Part shown: one piece after another, positions 34,454 through 46,346 of the stretch | Layout of the letters: the number at the start of each line of letters is the position of its first letter | Position numbering within the stretch: position 1 is the stretch's first letter | Assembly: GCF_026914185.1 (NCBI RefSeq) | Contig: NC_070559.1 | Span: forward strand, 8,167,501 to 8,231,500 | Length of the DNA: 64,000 bases | Reading direction: 5' to 3' | Source: Puccinia triticina | Lineage: Eukaryota; Basidiomycota; Pucciniomycetes; Pucciniales; Pucciniaceae | Position numbers and translations under genes: made by a program | Notes under the pieces: model-generated | What the model saw: only the letters and a program-made list of their open reading frames with translations | Database searches by the model: none | Told to the model about the DNA's origin: nothing

Positions 34454-34582
34454 TTAACAGTGTTGAGGCGACTGACAAGGAGTGCCAGGACCTGTAGCAC
34501 GCTCCGCTAGGTGGACAACTCCGGGCGCGACGGTTGCGGCCAGGAGTGAGGCCGTCATCATCATGAGCATGAGCAGTTTCAT
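34454..34582 (-). CDS. Candidate small secreted peptide
   Basis: A 42-residue frame begins MKLLMLMMMTASLLAATVAP, a textbook signal peptide (Lys at position 3, methionine/leucine core, small residues before a likely cleavage site near residue 18-20). A short mature part follows with two cysteines (TPCQSPQHC) before TAA. It may instead be the first exon of a longer secreted protein, because GTCAGT inside the mature part could be a donor. No homology is recognised. Rust fungi encode many small secreted proteins, so the idea is plausible but rests only on the signal-peptide pattern. Confidence 0.35.
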   Translation of the reverse strand: MKLLMLMMMTASLLAATVAPGVVHLAERATGPGTPCQSPQHC

Positions 34583-34839
34583 CTTTGATCGTGTGATTCG
34601 CTGGGTTTTTCGCAGGTGCCGCGGGGAGAGGTTGGTTATCGGAGTGGAAGATTTGTTGCTGTCGACGAACCCAGCGGTTGGTGGACTTTATCAAGCCATA
34701 TTTATATCGAAATGTTCCGGGCGGAGGAGACAGAGGAGGCAGTGAGAGGCAGTGTCAGGTTGAGTCAGCAGATCATGGGAGAGCACGCGTGAGAGTCCGT
34801 ATATACAACTGTGCCGGGGGAGCAAGGTCCACCTTAATA

Positions 34840-35215
34840 CACCACGGGTGCAACAAAATATTTTGAAAACCAGTTTGATTGGTTTTCAGAATATTTTTTT
34901 TAATTGAGTCCGGACGTCCTGAAGAACGAGTCGGACTAACCATTTTCAGATATTTTTAAAATATTTCTGGAACCACCTGAGGTGGTTTTAAAAATATTTT
35001 GGTAACCAATTTGGTTTGAAAAATATTTCCAGAACCATTTGAAATGGTTTTTGAAACCATCTGGATGCTCCTTCTCTCACGGCACGGTTTTTGGGACCTT
35101 TTTGGCAACGGAATTTGTCCACAAACCAGATTCAGACCAATTTGGTTCTGAAAACCACTATCCAATCAATTTGGTTTTGAAACCCATCCCAAAAACTTTT
35201 GGTGCACCCGTGGTG
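34840..35215. mobile_element. TA-flanked MITE (mariner-like), copy 1
   Basis: The inverted termini CACCACGGGTGCA and TGCACCCGTGGTG are flanked by TA at 34838-34839 and 35216-35217. The 376-bp interior is built of alternating AAACCA and TGGTTT words (AAAATATTTTGAAAACCA). No coding capacity. TA duplication is the Tc1/mariner signature. Confidence 0.8.
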
Positions 35216-35281
35216 TAGAGCCTGACAATGAGAATATGTATTTCAAGAGAAATGAAACAGCGAGAATCGAATGAAGAAATA

Positions 35282-35840
35282 CACCACGGGTGCAAAAAAA
35301 TATTTTGAAAACCAATTTCAATGGTTTTCAAAATATTTCCAATACACTACGTGTTGGACGTCCTGAGGAACGAGTCGGACTAACCGGTTTCAGATATTTT
35401 TGAAATATTCTCGGAACTGCCTCAGGCGGTCCTGAAAATATCTCAAAAACCATCTTGGTCGGAGAAATATTCTTCCAACCACTTCAAATGGTTTTCAAAA
35501 CCAATTTGGTCCGGCCATTAGTGTCAAAAACCGTTTTGGTTGCCAAATCCGTTCGGATAACCACAATCGGTTGGCCGAATGGTTTTGGTGCTGATTTTGG
35601 CGGGCTAATTGGTTTGGATAACCAGAAATGTTGGCTGATCTGTTTGTATAACCAGAATGCGTTGGCCAAATGGTTTCAAGAACCATCTTGGTAGCTAGAA
35701 ATATTCCTCCAACCATCATTGGTTAGAGAGAATATTTGTGTAATCAAGTTTAGTTTGGACAAATGTTTACTGAAACATTTTTTGTTGGCAGAATGGTTTG
35801 AAAGAAGGTAGATTGTTGGATTCTCTCTTTTACTAGGTGC
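35282..35840. mobile_element. TA-flanked MITE, copy 2 (right end decayed)
   Basis: Left end CACCACGGGTGCA at 35282 preceded by TA; interior words as in copy 1 (ATATTTTGAAAACCA, GTTTTGG). The right terminus is not recognisable; GGTGCAATGG near 35836 may be its remains. Confidence 0.6.
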
Positions 35841-36188
35841 AATGGTTTATAACGGGTACATCAGTAATAGCTGTAGTATTTTTTTATCAAGTACATTGAG
35901 TAGCAAGCAGTGCAAGCAGTAAACATCGAGCTCCAAACAGTAAAACACAAGAAGCAGAAAAAAGCTAATAATGCAGCCCTAAAGTAGTGGAAGCCGCGGA
36001 AGTAACGGTAAAGAGCACGGTAAAGAACAGACAGTATTGCATAAGAGACACTCCTCAGCTCGTTCCATCCCACAGGGCCCAATCCTTCTTGTAGATAAGT
36101 ATGGAGATGCTTACTCAAAAGATTGCTTCTGATCAGGGAAGATCAAGCGATCGGCATCTGTCAGCACGCGGGGGGTGGGAGGCTTACA

Positions 36189-36388
36189 CTAGGCGATGGA
36201 GTACACGGGCAGGTCAAAGACTTTCTGTTAGACGTACAGCAGGCTGCGGTAGGCGAACAGGTCTCTACAAAAAAGAAAGTGTGCGTGGGGTGGAGGGGGG
36301 TTGGAGGGGCTGACAGCTTGATCTGGATGGGGATGTTGGGCCGCTGGACCTTGACGGTGACGGGTGTGGCGGAGCCCTTGAGGGTCGC
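36189..36388 (-). pseudogene. ABC1/UbiB-family kinase, 3' fragment
   Basis: Continuation of the gene fragment at 48969-49300, separated from it by a 12.6-kb insertion. From the 5-bp duplication GTCGC (36384-36388) the minus strand reads TLKGSATPVTVKVQRPNIP with the invariant Lys context VKVQRP of ABC1 kinases. An intron (36314 to about 36265) follows, then DLFAYRSLLYV, an in-frame TAA, and QKVFDLPVY up to 36189. The gene is therefore interrupted and also carries a premature stop. No further kinase sequence is visible downstream. Confidence 0.8.
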
Positions 36389-37226
36389 TGTAAAGAACAC
36401 CGCTGTGGTAGACGGAAAGGTTCCACTACATCAAAAATAAAAAAATTCTCTGTTTTCTTTTCTTTACATGACATTCATCAGAAATCATGGACTTTGGCAC
36501 AAGGACAGGACTCTACAGGACTAGAAGTTACATTCCAAGCTACATATACACCTCACCTCCTATTTCAACCTCACGTTTACATACACAACCCAGCTGCAGG
36601 ACAGCTACACATACTCATTTGCACTGCATAGTATATACATACATTCTAAACTAGTGGATTTTCACAACTGACAGCTGCAGGCAACATCATAGAAGTACCA
36701 CATTAAATCCCTCATGTTCTGACCAATCATAGTCACTCATTCAGATGTTTGTACCTTCTACACGTCATGTACATTCCTGACCAACCACATTCACTCATTC
36801 AGTTTCCCTGCAGCTAAAATCCCTCATACAGGGCTTCCTTGTAGCTAAATTCCCTCACATTTGTCTATATAAGGAGCTCTTCCCCCCCCCCCTCAGTTGT
36901 CTTTTCCTCAGTTCAGTACCCACCTATCACATACCCCACAACATTACATACCATCCAAACCCTTTACACATTATAACAACCCTTACCAACTCAATAGGGG
37001 GGTTCACGATTGGATTTCACCAGCAACTTTTTATCACCTCACCAGTAGAGATGCGCACGCTGCGCAATTAAATTTTTAGCCTCACACCAGGAGGATTTTA
37101 TGCTGGCTGAGCAAAGGAAACGTACTGGTGCCCATCACACCATGAACCTGGGCGGGTCAAGACCGGCCATCAATCTCACACACCTCACAATCATGGGGTC
37201 AACAAACACCCATACATGCACCCCAC

Positions 37227-38235
37227 TCAATGACCAACCTGGTCTTTGGGTGGATACATACTCCACTCGATGCCTTTGGGTCATCGAGTGGATCACCACT
37301 ACCCGGTCATCGAGTGGGTACGCACTCCACTCGATGACCGGACCGGGTCATCGGTGTGGATCCACTCGATGGCCGGACCGGGTCATTGAGTGGATACACA
37401 CTCCACTCGATGACCAAGCCGTCATCGAGTGCACACACCCCACTTACTCCACTCGATGACCCGGTCCGGTCATTGAGTGGATACACACCCCACTCGATGA
37501 CCGAGCTGGTCATCGAGTGGACACACACCCCACTCAATGACCAACCCGGTCATCGAGTGGATAACTACTCCACCAATGACCGAGTTGGTCATCGAGTGGG
37601 CTACCCGCTCCACTCGATGAACCGAACGGGACATCGAGTGGAGTGAATATCCACCTGACAACCGGATCGGTCATCAAGTGGATAACTACTCGACTCGATG
37701 TCCTGGTCCGGCCATCGAGTGGAGTGTGTATCCACTCGATAGCCGGACCGGGTCATTGAGTGGAGTAGTTATTCACTCGATGACCAAGCCGGTCATCGAG
37801 TGGGGTGTGTATCCACTCGATGACCAAGCCGGTCATCGAGTGGGGTGTGTATCCACTCGATGACCAAGCCGTCATTGAGTGGGGTGTGTATCCACTCGAT
37901 GGCCGGACCGGGTCATTGAGTGGAGTAAGTGGGGTGTGTGTACTCGATGACGGCTTGGTCATTGAGTGGAGTGTGTATCCACTTGATGACCCGGTCTGGC
38001 CATCGAGTGGAGTGTATGTGTCCACTCGATGACCTGGTCCGGCCATCGAGTCGGTATGGAGGACCCGATCGGGTCATCGAGTGGAGTGTGTACCCACTCG
38101 ATGACCCGGTCCAGTTATGAAGTCGAGTATGTAGTTATCCACTCGATGACCGGCTAGGTCATCGAGTGGAGTGTGTGGAGTCGATGGCCAACCCGGGTCA
38201 TTGAGTTGAGTGTGTATCCACTCGATTACCAGGTT
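37227..38235. repeat. Palindromic array (ATCGAGTGG type)
   Basis: About 20 units of roughly 48 bp. The core is GGTCATCGAGTGG, a short spacer (AGTGTGTAT), then CCACTCGATGACC, so each unit can form a 13-bp stem. Linkers alternate AAGCC and GGACCG. Several neighbouring units are nearly identical (37770-37870), which indicates recent amplification. Confidence 0.85.
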
Positions 38236-38289
38236 AGGGGTGTTTGCGTGTGTCCGATCACCGGTGTTGGGGAAGAGTTGAGTGTGTAC

Positions 38290-39110
38290 CCTGTCAGCCT
38301 TAGAGATACATCAAGTATCCAAAAGACTGCAATAACTCAGTAAATAATAATAATTATTAAATTATTATTGCAGAATCAGATTCCTCATCATAAATTAAGG
38401 GGGGTCACCCACTTAAAGTACCCCCTTATTCCTATTCCTTCATGTGCTAATTGTATAAATTAGAATTGGCCACAGAAAGCGCCCAAAAATAGTATTACAT
38501 ACAAAAAATTAGTAAAACAATTAAAGTACATAAAATTAAACTGTTGTACAATAATGAGTAATATTACTCGTGTAAAAATACCCTGTGAAAGTATTATGTA
38601 GACTTCTACTGAAGCTCTTTCACATGACAATTGGTTATAAACATGTCATGTGACAGAGTCAGGGAAATTAGTCTATTTTAATACAATTAAAATACCCACA
38701 GCCAAGCCCTTTTCACGGCTACAGCCCTGGATACTCCCATAGGGAGAAAAGGACTCAGTGTTTACGCCCACTGAAGTCCCCTCTATAAATAGAGGCCTAT
38801 TTGGCCCTCAGGAAAAGATCCCCCAGACTATTCACCCACAATAACCTGTAAGTTACTCGTGAATATTCTCCTCCTGCTTTCAAGAGCAGTGTATCCCTTA
38901 TAAAACCCCACCTAGCACGTCAAAATTACTAGAATCTACACTTTAAATTCAACAAAATTCCTTATATAGCAATTTTTAGCGTAAATTCTTTAAAAATAGT
39001 TGCAGTAAGACTACAGCCTCTGTCAAGCAGCCAATCAGCTTAAGCTCTTACCAGCTATTTTTACGCCTCAACTCCCTGTTATTAATAATTATACTAGAGG
39101 CCAAGGCGGC
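38290..39110. other. AT-rich, promoter-like non-coding DNA
   Basis: No gene. Contains CTCTATAAATAGAGG (38783), a strong TATA-like palindrome, downstream of GC-balanced sequence, reminiscent of an LTR or an RNA polymerase II promoter; boundaries were not found. Confidence 0.35.
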
Positions 39111-39164
39111 TTCGCCGCTGCAGATTTCAGGTTCAGTCCTATAGTCTTGTGCTTAATCTCCCTT

Positions 39165-39199
39165 CAAGTATGTGGTGTGAAGTTCACACCACATACTTG
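39165..39199. repeat. Perfect 35-nt palindrome
   Basis: Two 17-nt arms (CAAGTATGTGGTGTGAA and its complement) around a single G. It stands alone, outside the arrays. Confidence 0.85.
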
Positions 39200-39790
39200 G
39201 CCCATGCAGCCCCCAAATCTCTCAGACTTCCCACTCTTCATCCCCCTTGAGACACCTCCCCTGAGTTTCCCTCCCTGGGGAGGATCACCCTACCCAGTAC
39301 CCACCCACCCACCTGAATCAAGTTCAATAAAAATCAACATTTTTTTCTACGCCTCTTTATAGATTGGTCTTGAACTTCCTACTATCATCAACTCTCTGAT
39401 TTAGGATTGCTTGTGACCTAGCTATTCATGGCATGAGGGAATATGAGGGCACAATTATGTGTTGGTAGCTTAGTTTCCTTAGGTGCTACAATATGTTTAT
39501 TGCAACTTCACATGGAGTTGAGCTGGTTCCTTGAAAATTAATGCTTGATCCCAAGGACCATGCTCTTGAGGAAGTGCTTTCAAATTAAACAACACAGAAG
39601 TTATTTAACCACCAAAGAGCCTACCTGCGTACAATTTGTTTGTGATTTACATGCTATTGGCTCAAATTTATATCCAAAAATAGCCAGTTTGGATACCAAA
39701 CTATGTTTGGAGATGATACTTTTGTGCTTGTTCTTGAGCCTTGATGGATGCTGTCCTCAAGAAGTTAAGTGCAAGCTGACATTTATGTTG

Positions 39791-40345
39791 TTAAATTGTG
39801 TAAAATGATTGTACAGCTTTCATGACTAATCTGGAATTAATGGGCCTGTAGGTACAAGCATTGGCAGCGGCGGAGGCGACCAAGTCGTTTTGGAGCCGTT
39901 TGATGCTCCACATGAAGAGGTGGTTTGGCTGAAGGAGGATGTTGAGTCTGCGGGAGCGGACCATGAGGTACGCGGACGTGAGGTCGAGCCGGCAATGTTT
40001 CATGACGTGTGCGATGACGATGGAGGCGCTGCGACTGACGCCGACGAGGCAATGCACAAGCACCTTTCCCCCGGCGACGCGACAGGCCTCGATGAACGCC
40101 ATGGCGCGCTCGATGTGCGGCCGGATCAAGTCCATCCCGTCGTCCGCCACGCCCTTCATGTCCAACATCTCCATAGGTCCGCTCGTCCATTCGTGCCACA
40201 GCGAGTTCACGACACGCGGCGTCGGCTGCGAACAGCGCCCCAAAGCGGCCGTTCTGTTGGTGCTGGTGATGTGGGGCGAAAAGAATATTCCAAGAAGTCT
40301 GCAGGATTTTGCAATGCGGCCACCAGGAATTCCAGTACTGAACAA
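39791..40345 (-). pseudogene. Dual-specificity phosphatase (PPS1-like), probably captured fragment
   Basis: The protein contains MEMLDMKGVADDGMDLI, RPHIERAMAFIEACRVAGG, then the active-site loop HCLVGVSRSASI (HC-x5-R intact) and TSAYLMVRSRRLNILLQP with FMWSIKRLQN. This order and the R-A/S-RRLN block match the C-terminal catalytic domain of PPS1-type fungal dual-specificity phosphatases. The conserved part covers roughly residues 40-165; the sequence before it (SPHITSTNRTAALGR) does not look like the family. Upstream minus-strand pieces that could be exons are at 40450-40390 (VNKDLKGDGENLGLALGL), about 40605-40530 (LANTIISAIVHHAPRLR) and 40977-40795. I could not join them to a full protein. 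It lies inside the TA-flanked element 36997-42062, so I infer a transduplicated host gene rather than the functional locus. Confidence 0.55.
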
Positions 40346-40349
40346 TAAA

Positions 40350-41820
40350 ACAGAGGAATTGGATGGCCTGCAGACTTTACCAATGTCGCCTCACCTGTCT
40401 TTTTTGAGGCCCAATGCTAAACCCAAGTTCTCCCCATCACCCTTGAGATCCTTGTTCACATGATTCATCGCCGCGATAGAGACTGAAAACAGTCACCGGC
40501 TCGACTCCCAGGAGCCAATGGAGCTTACCGAGTGCGAAGGCGCGGTGCGTGGTGGACAATCGCCGAGATGATTGTGTTGGCCAACGTCAAGGCCGAGTGC
40601 AAGCATTGGATTGGCGGAAGAACACAATGACTGGCGGAAGGGCGCTGGGGGGCTTGGAAGATGGACGAGGCTGAACGGGATCTTTGGGAACCGGAGAAGC
40701 AGGGAGGCCAGTCAGGGCGAAGAGAAGATCGACGACGAGTCCCATCAGATGACGCGGGTCAATGCGCGCAAAAACAAAAACAAAAGACTCACCTAGCAGC
40801 ACCTTGAACATTAGCCCAAAATGAGTTGAACCCGACATTGTCGGGTGATCTTGTGTGATGGCTGGTGGCAGTGGGGTTTGGAGTGAAGGCACGAGATTTG
40901 GAGTGTACGGGCGGTGTGGAGTGATGGGTGGGAATATCGGACAAGTGAAAGTCGCGCGGGATTGAAGCTGGTTTCAAGCCAGCGGGATTCCAGACATCTG
41001 GCGGGATTCTCAGTCTACGACTGGGCTCGCGTGCACGTGCAAGCCCAGTCTAACACTGGCTAGTTGGAGGTTACATAGGTCCTGGAGACCTGGTTGTGTT
41101 CTCAATGGTGAGCCCAGCACCATTGGATTCTGGGCTTCCCAGCGCCGCGGTAGATTGTGGCTGGGGTGAAGTGTATTTAAGGGTGCTTGTTGGTAGGAGT
41201 CCTAGTTTGCCGAGTATCTTGCAACGGTCGGGAGGCTTGCGGTGGCAGTCTTGGTGTTTTCTTGCAATGGGTGACGGTCAGGAAAGAGAAGTGAGGGTGG
41301 AGGGTACGCCTAAAAATAGAGCGGCCTCTGGCAAAGTGGAATCGCCAGTCGACTCGCTGTGCTGCACTTCCAGCCAGTGAGTTGACTCAAGCCCCTCCGC
41401 TGCTGTGTTTGCACAGTTTGAGGGTGAAAGGTGATGACCCCCCTTTGCAACTTGCCTTAAATGCGGCGCGCTGGGGGTCATCTGCCCAATACTTGCACCC
41501 TCTCTAGAAGAGGATGGGTATTGGGCTGGGTGTTTTTTTGGGCTGTTTTTTATTTTTATTTTTTTATTTTGATTATTTTGTAGGGGAAACCCTTGATTTT
41601 TGTTTTTGTGATTGTCTGTCTTTAATAAACTCAGATATTATTAATAATAAAGCCTTCTACCTCTTACATAAAGAGAGAAAAACCCTTGTAGTGGCTAATT
41701 ACCACGTAACAAGCTTGGTATTATTTTTACCAGTGTTTTATTTCAGCACAGTTATAGTGCAAGGGTCTACAAACCTTAATTAGATATAAAATTCACGGTT
41801 TTGACCTTTAGTTTCATAAA
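40350..41820. other. Exon-like and non-coding DNA inside the TIR element
   Basis: Minus-strand exon-like pieces (see the phosphatase entry) up to about 40980; nothing recognisable from 41000 to 41820. The right 200 bp of the element (41830-42040) contains diverged palindromic words (GATGACCAGCAAAG, TTTTGCTGGTC). Confidence 0.4.
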
Positions 41821-42272
41821 CAGAGCTGTCATACCCGACCCGATGACCCGTGTTGACCAGCCATCAGATGGGGTTATGCATTCCAGGTGATGACTGGTAT
41901 TGACCGGTCATTGGAAGGGGTGCCGTAAAATTTTGCTGGTCCCTGTTGGATGACCAGCAAAGTTTTACCATTTCTGGTGGTAATTTTATGGCCCAAATTG
42001 TGCACCAGCAAGGAAGATTTTATGGGGTCACCAGGAGCCAAAAATCCAATCGTGAACCCCCCTAATAACAACTGAACTCACTCTCATATTCTCATATCTC
42101 TCACCTCAGTTCATTACTCACCAATTACAGTCACCCCAACATTTACATAAACAACCTTACATACATTCAAACAACCTACATACATAACAACCCTTACAAT
42201 AACAATATCAACAAATTATTCAGTGTCATCAACAAGCTCATCTTGAACCAACCAACCCTGTCACTTCATTAA

Positions 42273-42304
<32 letters not shown>

Positions 42305-42832
42305 ATCTGATAGTATAGAAGGGCAGAGTTTGCACCTCCATGATCCCCTTCTCCATTCAGCAAAAGGTTCTCAGGAACACTTTTGAGTCTTACACCGCTA
42401 CTTTTGAATTTATACTTCTGTACTTTTGACTTTCTGACTTATTTTACTTTCTGACTTTTGACACACTGGTACTTTGTAACTATCTGCGAGACACGAAATT
42501 ATAAATGATATTTCTTTTAAGTTTTTCTTTTGTCGGTGATTTTTGTAAGATAAAGGGAAATAACAAAATAAGTCTCTTGAGAAAAGGAAAGTTTTTACAA
42601 TTTGAGGGAACTATTTATATCTGAGAAATTGTTTGAAATGATAGATTGTCTAAAGGAGTGTTTCTTTGTAGAGGTTCGTAAATAAGGTAACTATTATCAT
42701 AACAATCGGAAGGATCCGTCTTTCTACTGTCTTGTTTCTGTCTCTCATCGCAACCACATAGTACATATATTTTTCTTTTTTTTGTTTTGTCGGTTGTTGA
42801 CCTGAGTTTGACAAAATGACCTGCCATGTACC

Positions 42833-45800
42833 CTACAAAGGGATTATAACATATTTATCAGCTGTGAGTCGCACCGGAGAAATACCATTTTCATTGTGAA
42901 ATTTCTTTATGTATGGAAGCATGGTTTCTCCCAAATGCCCTGCCCGAATCCAGGAATTGTCTGCCGTAGATCCGTCTCTCCACATGACTAGATCTTTGTG
43001 AACATTCTCGTCTGCCTTTTGGTACCCAATGATAGCTTCTATTTCATTTTTGTTGTAATATTGAATTGGGGGAGAATTGCACAATTGCGGCGCCGGAGGA
43101 CCTTTTCTTCCCGGGAAGGAACTGGGATTGACATATGGAACCAGAAGGGATGAATGAAAAACAGGGTGAATACGTTTCAAATCATGAGGAAGGATTAGTC
43201 GATACACTTCGTTTCCATAAGACTTAGCTATTTTGAATGGGCCCAAATGCTTGAAATCCAATTTCCCTGACGGTCGTTTTGTTGCTATGTTTTTTCTCAA
43301 CAACCATACCAAATCCCCTGTCTTGAATCCCGGTCCTTCTCAAAATCTCTGATCGAAATACTCCTTCTGAGTATCCTTTGCCTGTTTAAGGAATTCCTGT
43401 AACAAATCTTGCACCGTTGTCAGCTGTTCCACTAAATTTTCTGCTGCTGGTACACTGGAGCCTCCTGTCATAGTATTTAGACGAGGATGGAATGAGAACT
43501 GTGCAAAGAATGGAGAATATCCTGTTGAAGCAGAAACCGAGGTGTTAAATACCAACTCCGCCATTGGTAATAACTGAACCCAATCATCCTGTCTATCAGC
43601 CACAAAATGTCGAATATACGTTTCCATTGTCTGGTTTGTTCTTTCAGTTTGACCATCAGTCCGTGGATGCCAGGCTGTTGACGGTGCTGGTTGGATTCGC
43701 AGAAGACGCTGAACCTCTTTCCAAAACTGTGAAACAAAGATTGCACCTCTGTCTGATACTATTTTATCTGGTAAACCGTGATGCCTGATAAACCTGTCTA
43801 AAAACGTATAAGCAAATTCTTCAGCCGTCCACGTTTCACAAGCCGGTATAAAATGTGCCGCCTTTGAAAAATGATCCACAATGACCAAAATTGAATCAAA
43901 CTTCCTTGAAAGAGGAAGTTTTACTACAAAATCAATCCCAATGACACTCCATGGACGCTTTGGAATTGCTAGCGAGATCATGAGACCTGTCGGGCGCTGC
44001 GTAGAATGTTTTGCCTTCTGACACGATAAACATGACTTCGTGTATTGGATAACATCTCGCCAAATTCCCGGCCAAGTGAATGATCTGGTTATATTCTGTA
44101 GAGTCTTCAAAGAACCTAAATGACCTGCAGAGATATCGTCATGAAATTCTTTTAGTATCGCCGTCCTGAGAGACAAAGGCACAAAAATCCTATCTTCTAT
44201 CCACCAAAGATCGTGTTCATAATGGAGTGGCGATGATTCCTCCTCTTCTGTTTCTTTTGGTGGTTCCTTCCTGTAAGCTGCCGTCAACAAATCAACTGCT
44301 CTCTTTGTGGGTTGACAGAACATATGATCAATGTGATAGTCAATTTCTTTTTGAGGTTCATTATTCATATAGGTCAAAGACAACTCCCCAATTACCGCTA
44401 CTTCCTGATCCTTTATCATGTCTGAATCCTTCAAAACTAATGTGCCTTGTTGTTCCTGAAAAATCGCTCTGGCCGAGTCCTCCTTCCCACCATCTGAAAT
44501 GAAATCTGGGCGTCTTGTTGCTGGATCTGCCGAATTCTCCTTACCTGACACATGTTGAATTACAAAATGAAACGACAAGAGTTGAGAAGCCCATCGAGCC
44601 TGTCGGTCTGAAAGATTATTGTTATCCATGAAAAATCGTAGATTCCCGTGATCTGACATTACCACCACGGGCTCATTGGTGTCAATTAACCACGCTCGCC
44701 ATTCCTGAAATGCCGAGACCACCGCATATAACTCTTGATCATGTACCTGCCATGAGGATTCACAAGAAGTCAGTTTTCGCGATAAACAGGACACTGGATG
44801 AAGATGTCCTTGTTCATCCGGTTGACACAGAACTCCTGAGATAGCATATTTAGAACTGTCTACAAACAGAATTCTCTTCTTTGCGAAATCAAAGTGCATC
44901 AATAATGGAGCTTTTGTAAAACACGTCTTTAGAAAGGAAAAGGAATGACGACACTCTTCATTTCTTATCTGTGTTGATACATCCACTCCTTTCTTTGTTA
45001 ATGCTGTGAGCGGCGCCGTGATTTCCGAAAATCAATGAATAAATTTGCGATAGAAGTTAGCAAATCCCAAAAACTTCTGCAAATGACATATTGACTCGGG
45101 GTATGGCCATTGTGTTATGGTATCGAGTTTTGCAGGGTCCATCTTTATACCTTTAGGAGAAATGTCAAACCCCAAAAAGGAAACTTTGTCAGCATAAAAA
45201 GAACACTTTTCTGGTGACGCAAACAAATGATTCTCCTGAAGTTTCGACAAAACCTGTTTCACATGCCGGGTATGTTCGTCTCTGTCTCTAAAAAAGATTA
45301 AGATATCATCAATATATACGAAACAAGATACATGTAATACTTCTCTGAGAACATATTGAATAAACCGTTGAAAGCACGCCGGCGCGTTTGCCAAGCCAAA
45401 CGGCATTACCAAATATTCATACAAACCCCAAGGCGTTCTAAAAGCCGTCTTCCACTCATGACCCTCTTTTACCCTTAACAGATTAAATGCCGATTTTAAA
45501 TCAATTTTCGTAAAAAACTTACACCCCTGCAACTGATTTAACAATTGTCCCAAAATAGGTATAGGATAACTGTCTCTCACTGTCATTGAATTCAAACCTC
45601 TATAATCCACACACAGTCTTGGCTTCTTACCCGGTACTCTCACAAAGAATATTGATGCTGCTGCGCTAGAAGAAGAAACTCAAATGAAACCTTTCTTCAC
45701 ATTCTCATCAATGTATTCCTTTAACTGTGCTAGCTCTACAACAGATAAATTGTACAAACCCCCAAATGGAGGAACCGCTCCATCTCGCAAATTGATTTGG

Positions 45801-46333
45801 ATGTCCATATCGCGATGTGGGGGTAGGGTACAATTATCCTGCGGGCGAAACACATCAGCAAACTGTCGGAATTCTGTTGGAAGGGAAAAGAGTGGAGAGG
45901 GAGACGATGTGATACAACTAAAAAGTTCGACTTTACCTTCAAGTCCTCCTCCAAGATCCAATGAATCTATGACAAAGACCTGAGTCAAACCTAAAGAGAA
46001 CCGATGTCCTTGCAAGCTGCCTGATGCGAACCAAGACTGCCAATACAACCATGGTAGGCCAAAAATTGCATCGACTGATCCCGAACAAACTTTTCAACCG
46101 AACCGGTTGATTCTTGATTGACAAAACCGTGATTGATCCCGCCCAATCATGAGTGACCATACCGCCCACTCCTTCCTTTCCATCAAAACCCACACAACGA
46201 ATCGGATTCTTTCTGCGCCGAGAGTGCAAATCGTTGTCCTTGACGAATCAATTGCTGATGAAATTCGCCATGGATCCGGTGTCGACCAAAACCGTAGCAA
46301 TGACTGATCCCGCTGAAGGAGTCTGAAAGGCAA
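42833..46333 (-). pseudogene. Gypsy pol: protease, RT, RNase H, integrase, chromodomain-like end
   Basis: Domains in order on the minus strand. Protease start with the active-site motif VLVDTGSMANF (about 46300). Reverse transcriptase (about 45760-45030) with PFGLANAPACFQ and the catalytic YIDDILIF. RNase H (about 44970-44570) from RILFVDSSKYAISG. HH-CC-type integrase N-terminus (SCLSCQKAKHS). Integrase core with IGIDFVVKL (first Asp), KIVSDRGAIF (second Asp) and DGQTERTNQT (Glu). C-terminal chromodomain-like region with VMWRDGSTADNSWI, ending at TAG 42833-42835. In-frame TGA codons interrupt pol at 45680-45682, 45032-45034 and 43340-43342, and there are frameshifts between protease and RT. 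The element is inactive. Residues around the DD(E) and YIDD motifs are intact. Confidence 0.93.
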
Positions 46334-46346
46334 CTGGAATTAAAAT

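Larger units (their letters stand above)
36997..42062. mobile_element. TA-flanked TIR element with palindromic array and phosphatase-like sequence
   Basis: Inverted ends GGGGGGTTCACGATTGG (36997) and CCAATCGTGAACCCCCC (ends 42062), 21 bp in all, flanked by TA at 36995-36996 and 42063-42064. 5066 bp, no transposase. Contents: palindromic array (37227-38235), AT-rich promoter-like stretch (38290-39110), perfect palindrome (39165-39199), PPS1-like phosphatase sequence (minus, 40345-39791) and exon-like sequence upstream of it. TA duplication suggests a Tc1/mariner-type non-autonomous element. Confidence 0.75.
36404..42394 (+). mobile_element. Solo-LTR-like element inside the Gypsy LTR
   Basis: Runs from TGTGGTAGACGG to GTCTTACA (TG...CA), flanked by CCGC at 36400-36403 and 42395-42398. 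The ends match 23246-24398 in opposite orientation. It contains a TATA-like box (TATATAAGGAGC, about 36864) and two related copies of a CTCAGTTCA...ATAACAACCCTTAC segment (36903-36990 and 42107-42200). A 5-kb TIR element is inserted between them; without it this unit is about 0.9 kb. Confidence 0.75.

Noticed and set aside
37227..38235. CRISPR-like regular array
   Set aside because: The units are palindromic and tandem with short, repeated linkers rather than unique spacers, and the window is eukaryotic.
39890..40463. Plus-strand frames opposite the phosphatase sequence
   Set aside because: Antisense shadows; the minus strand contains the HC-x5-R motif and flanking family blocks.
42385..42398. 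Gypsy 3' LTR ending at 42392
   Set aside because: No duplication matched there. The matching GTCGC and the missing LTR end were found at 36384-36403, with an insertion in between.
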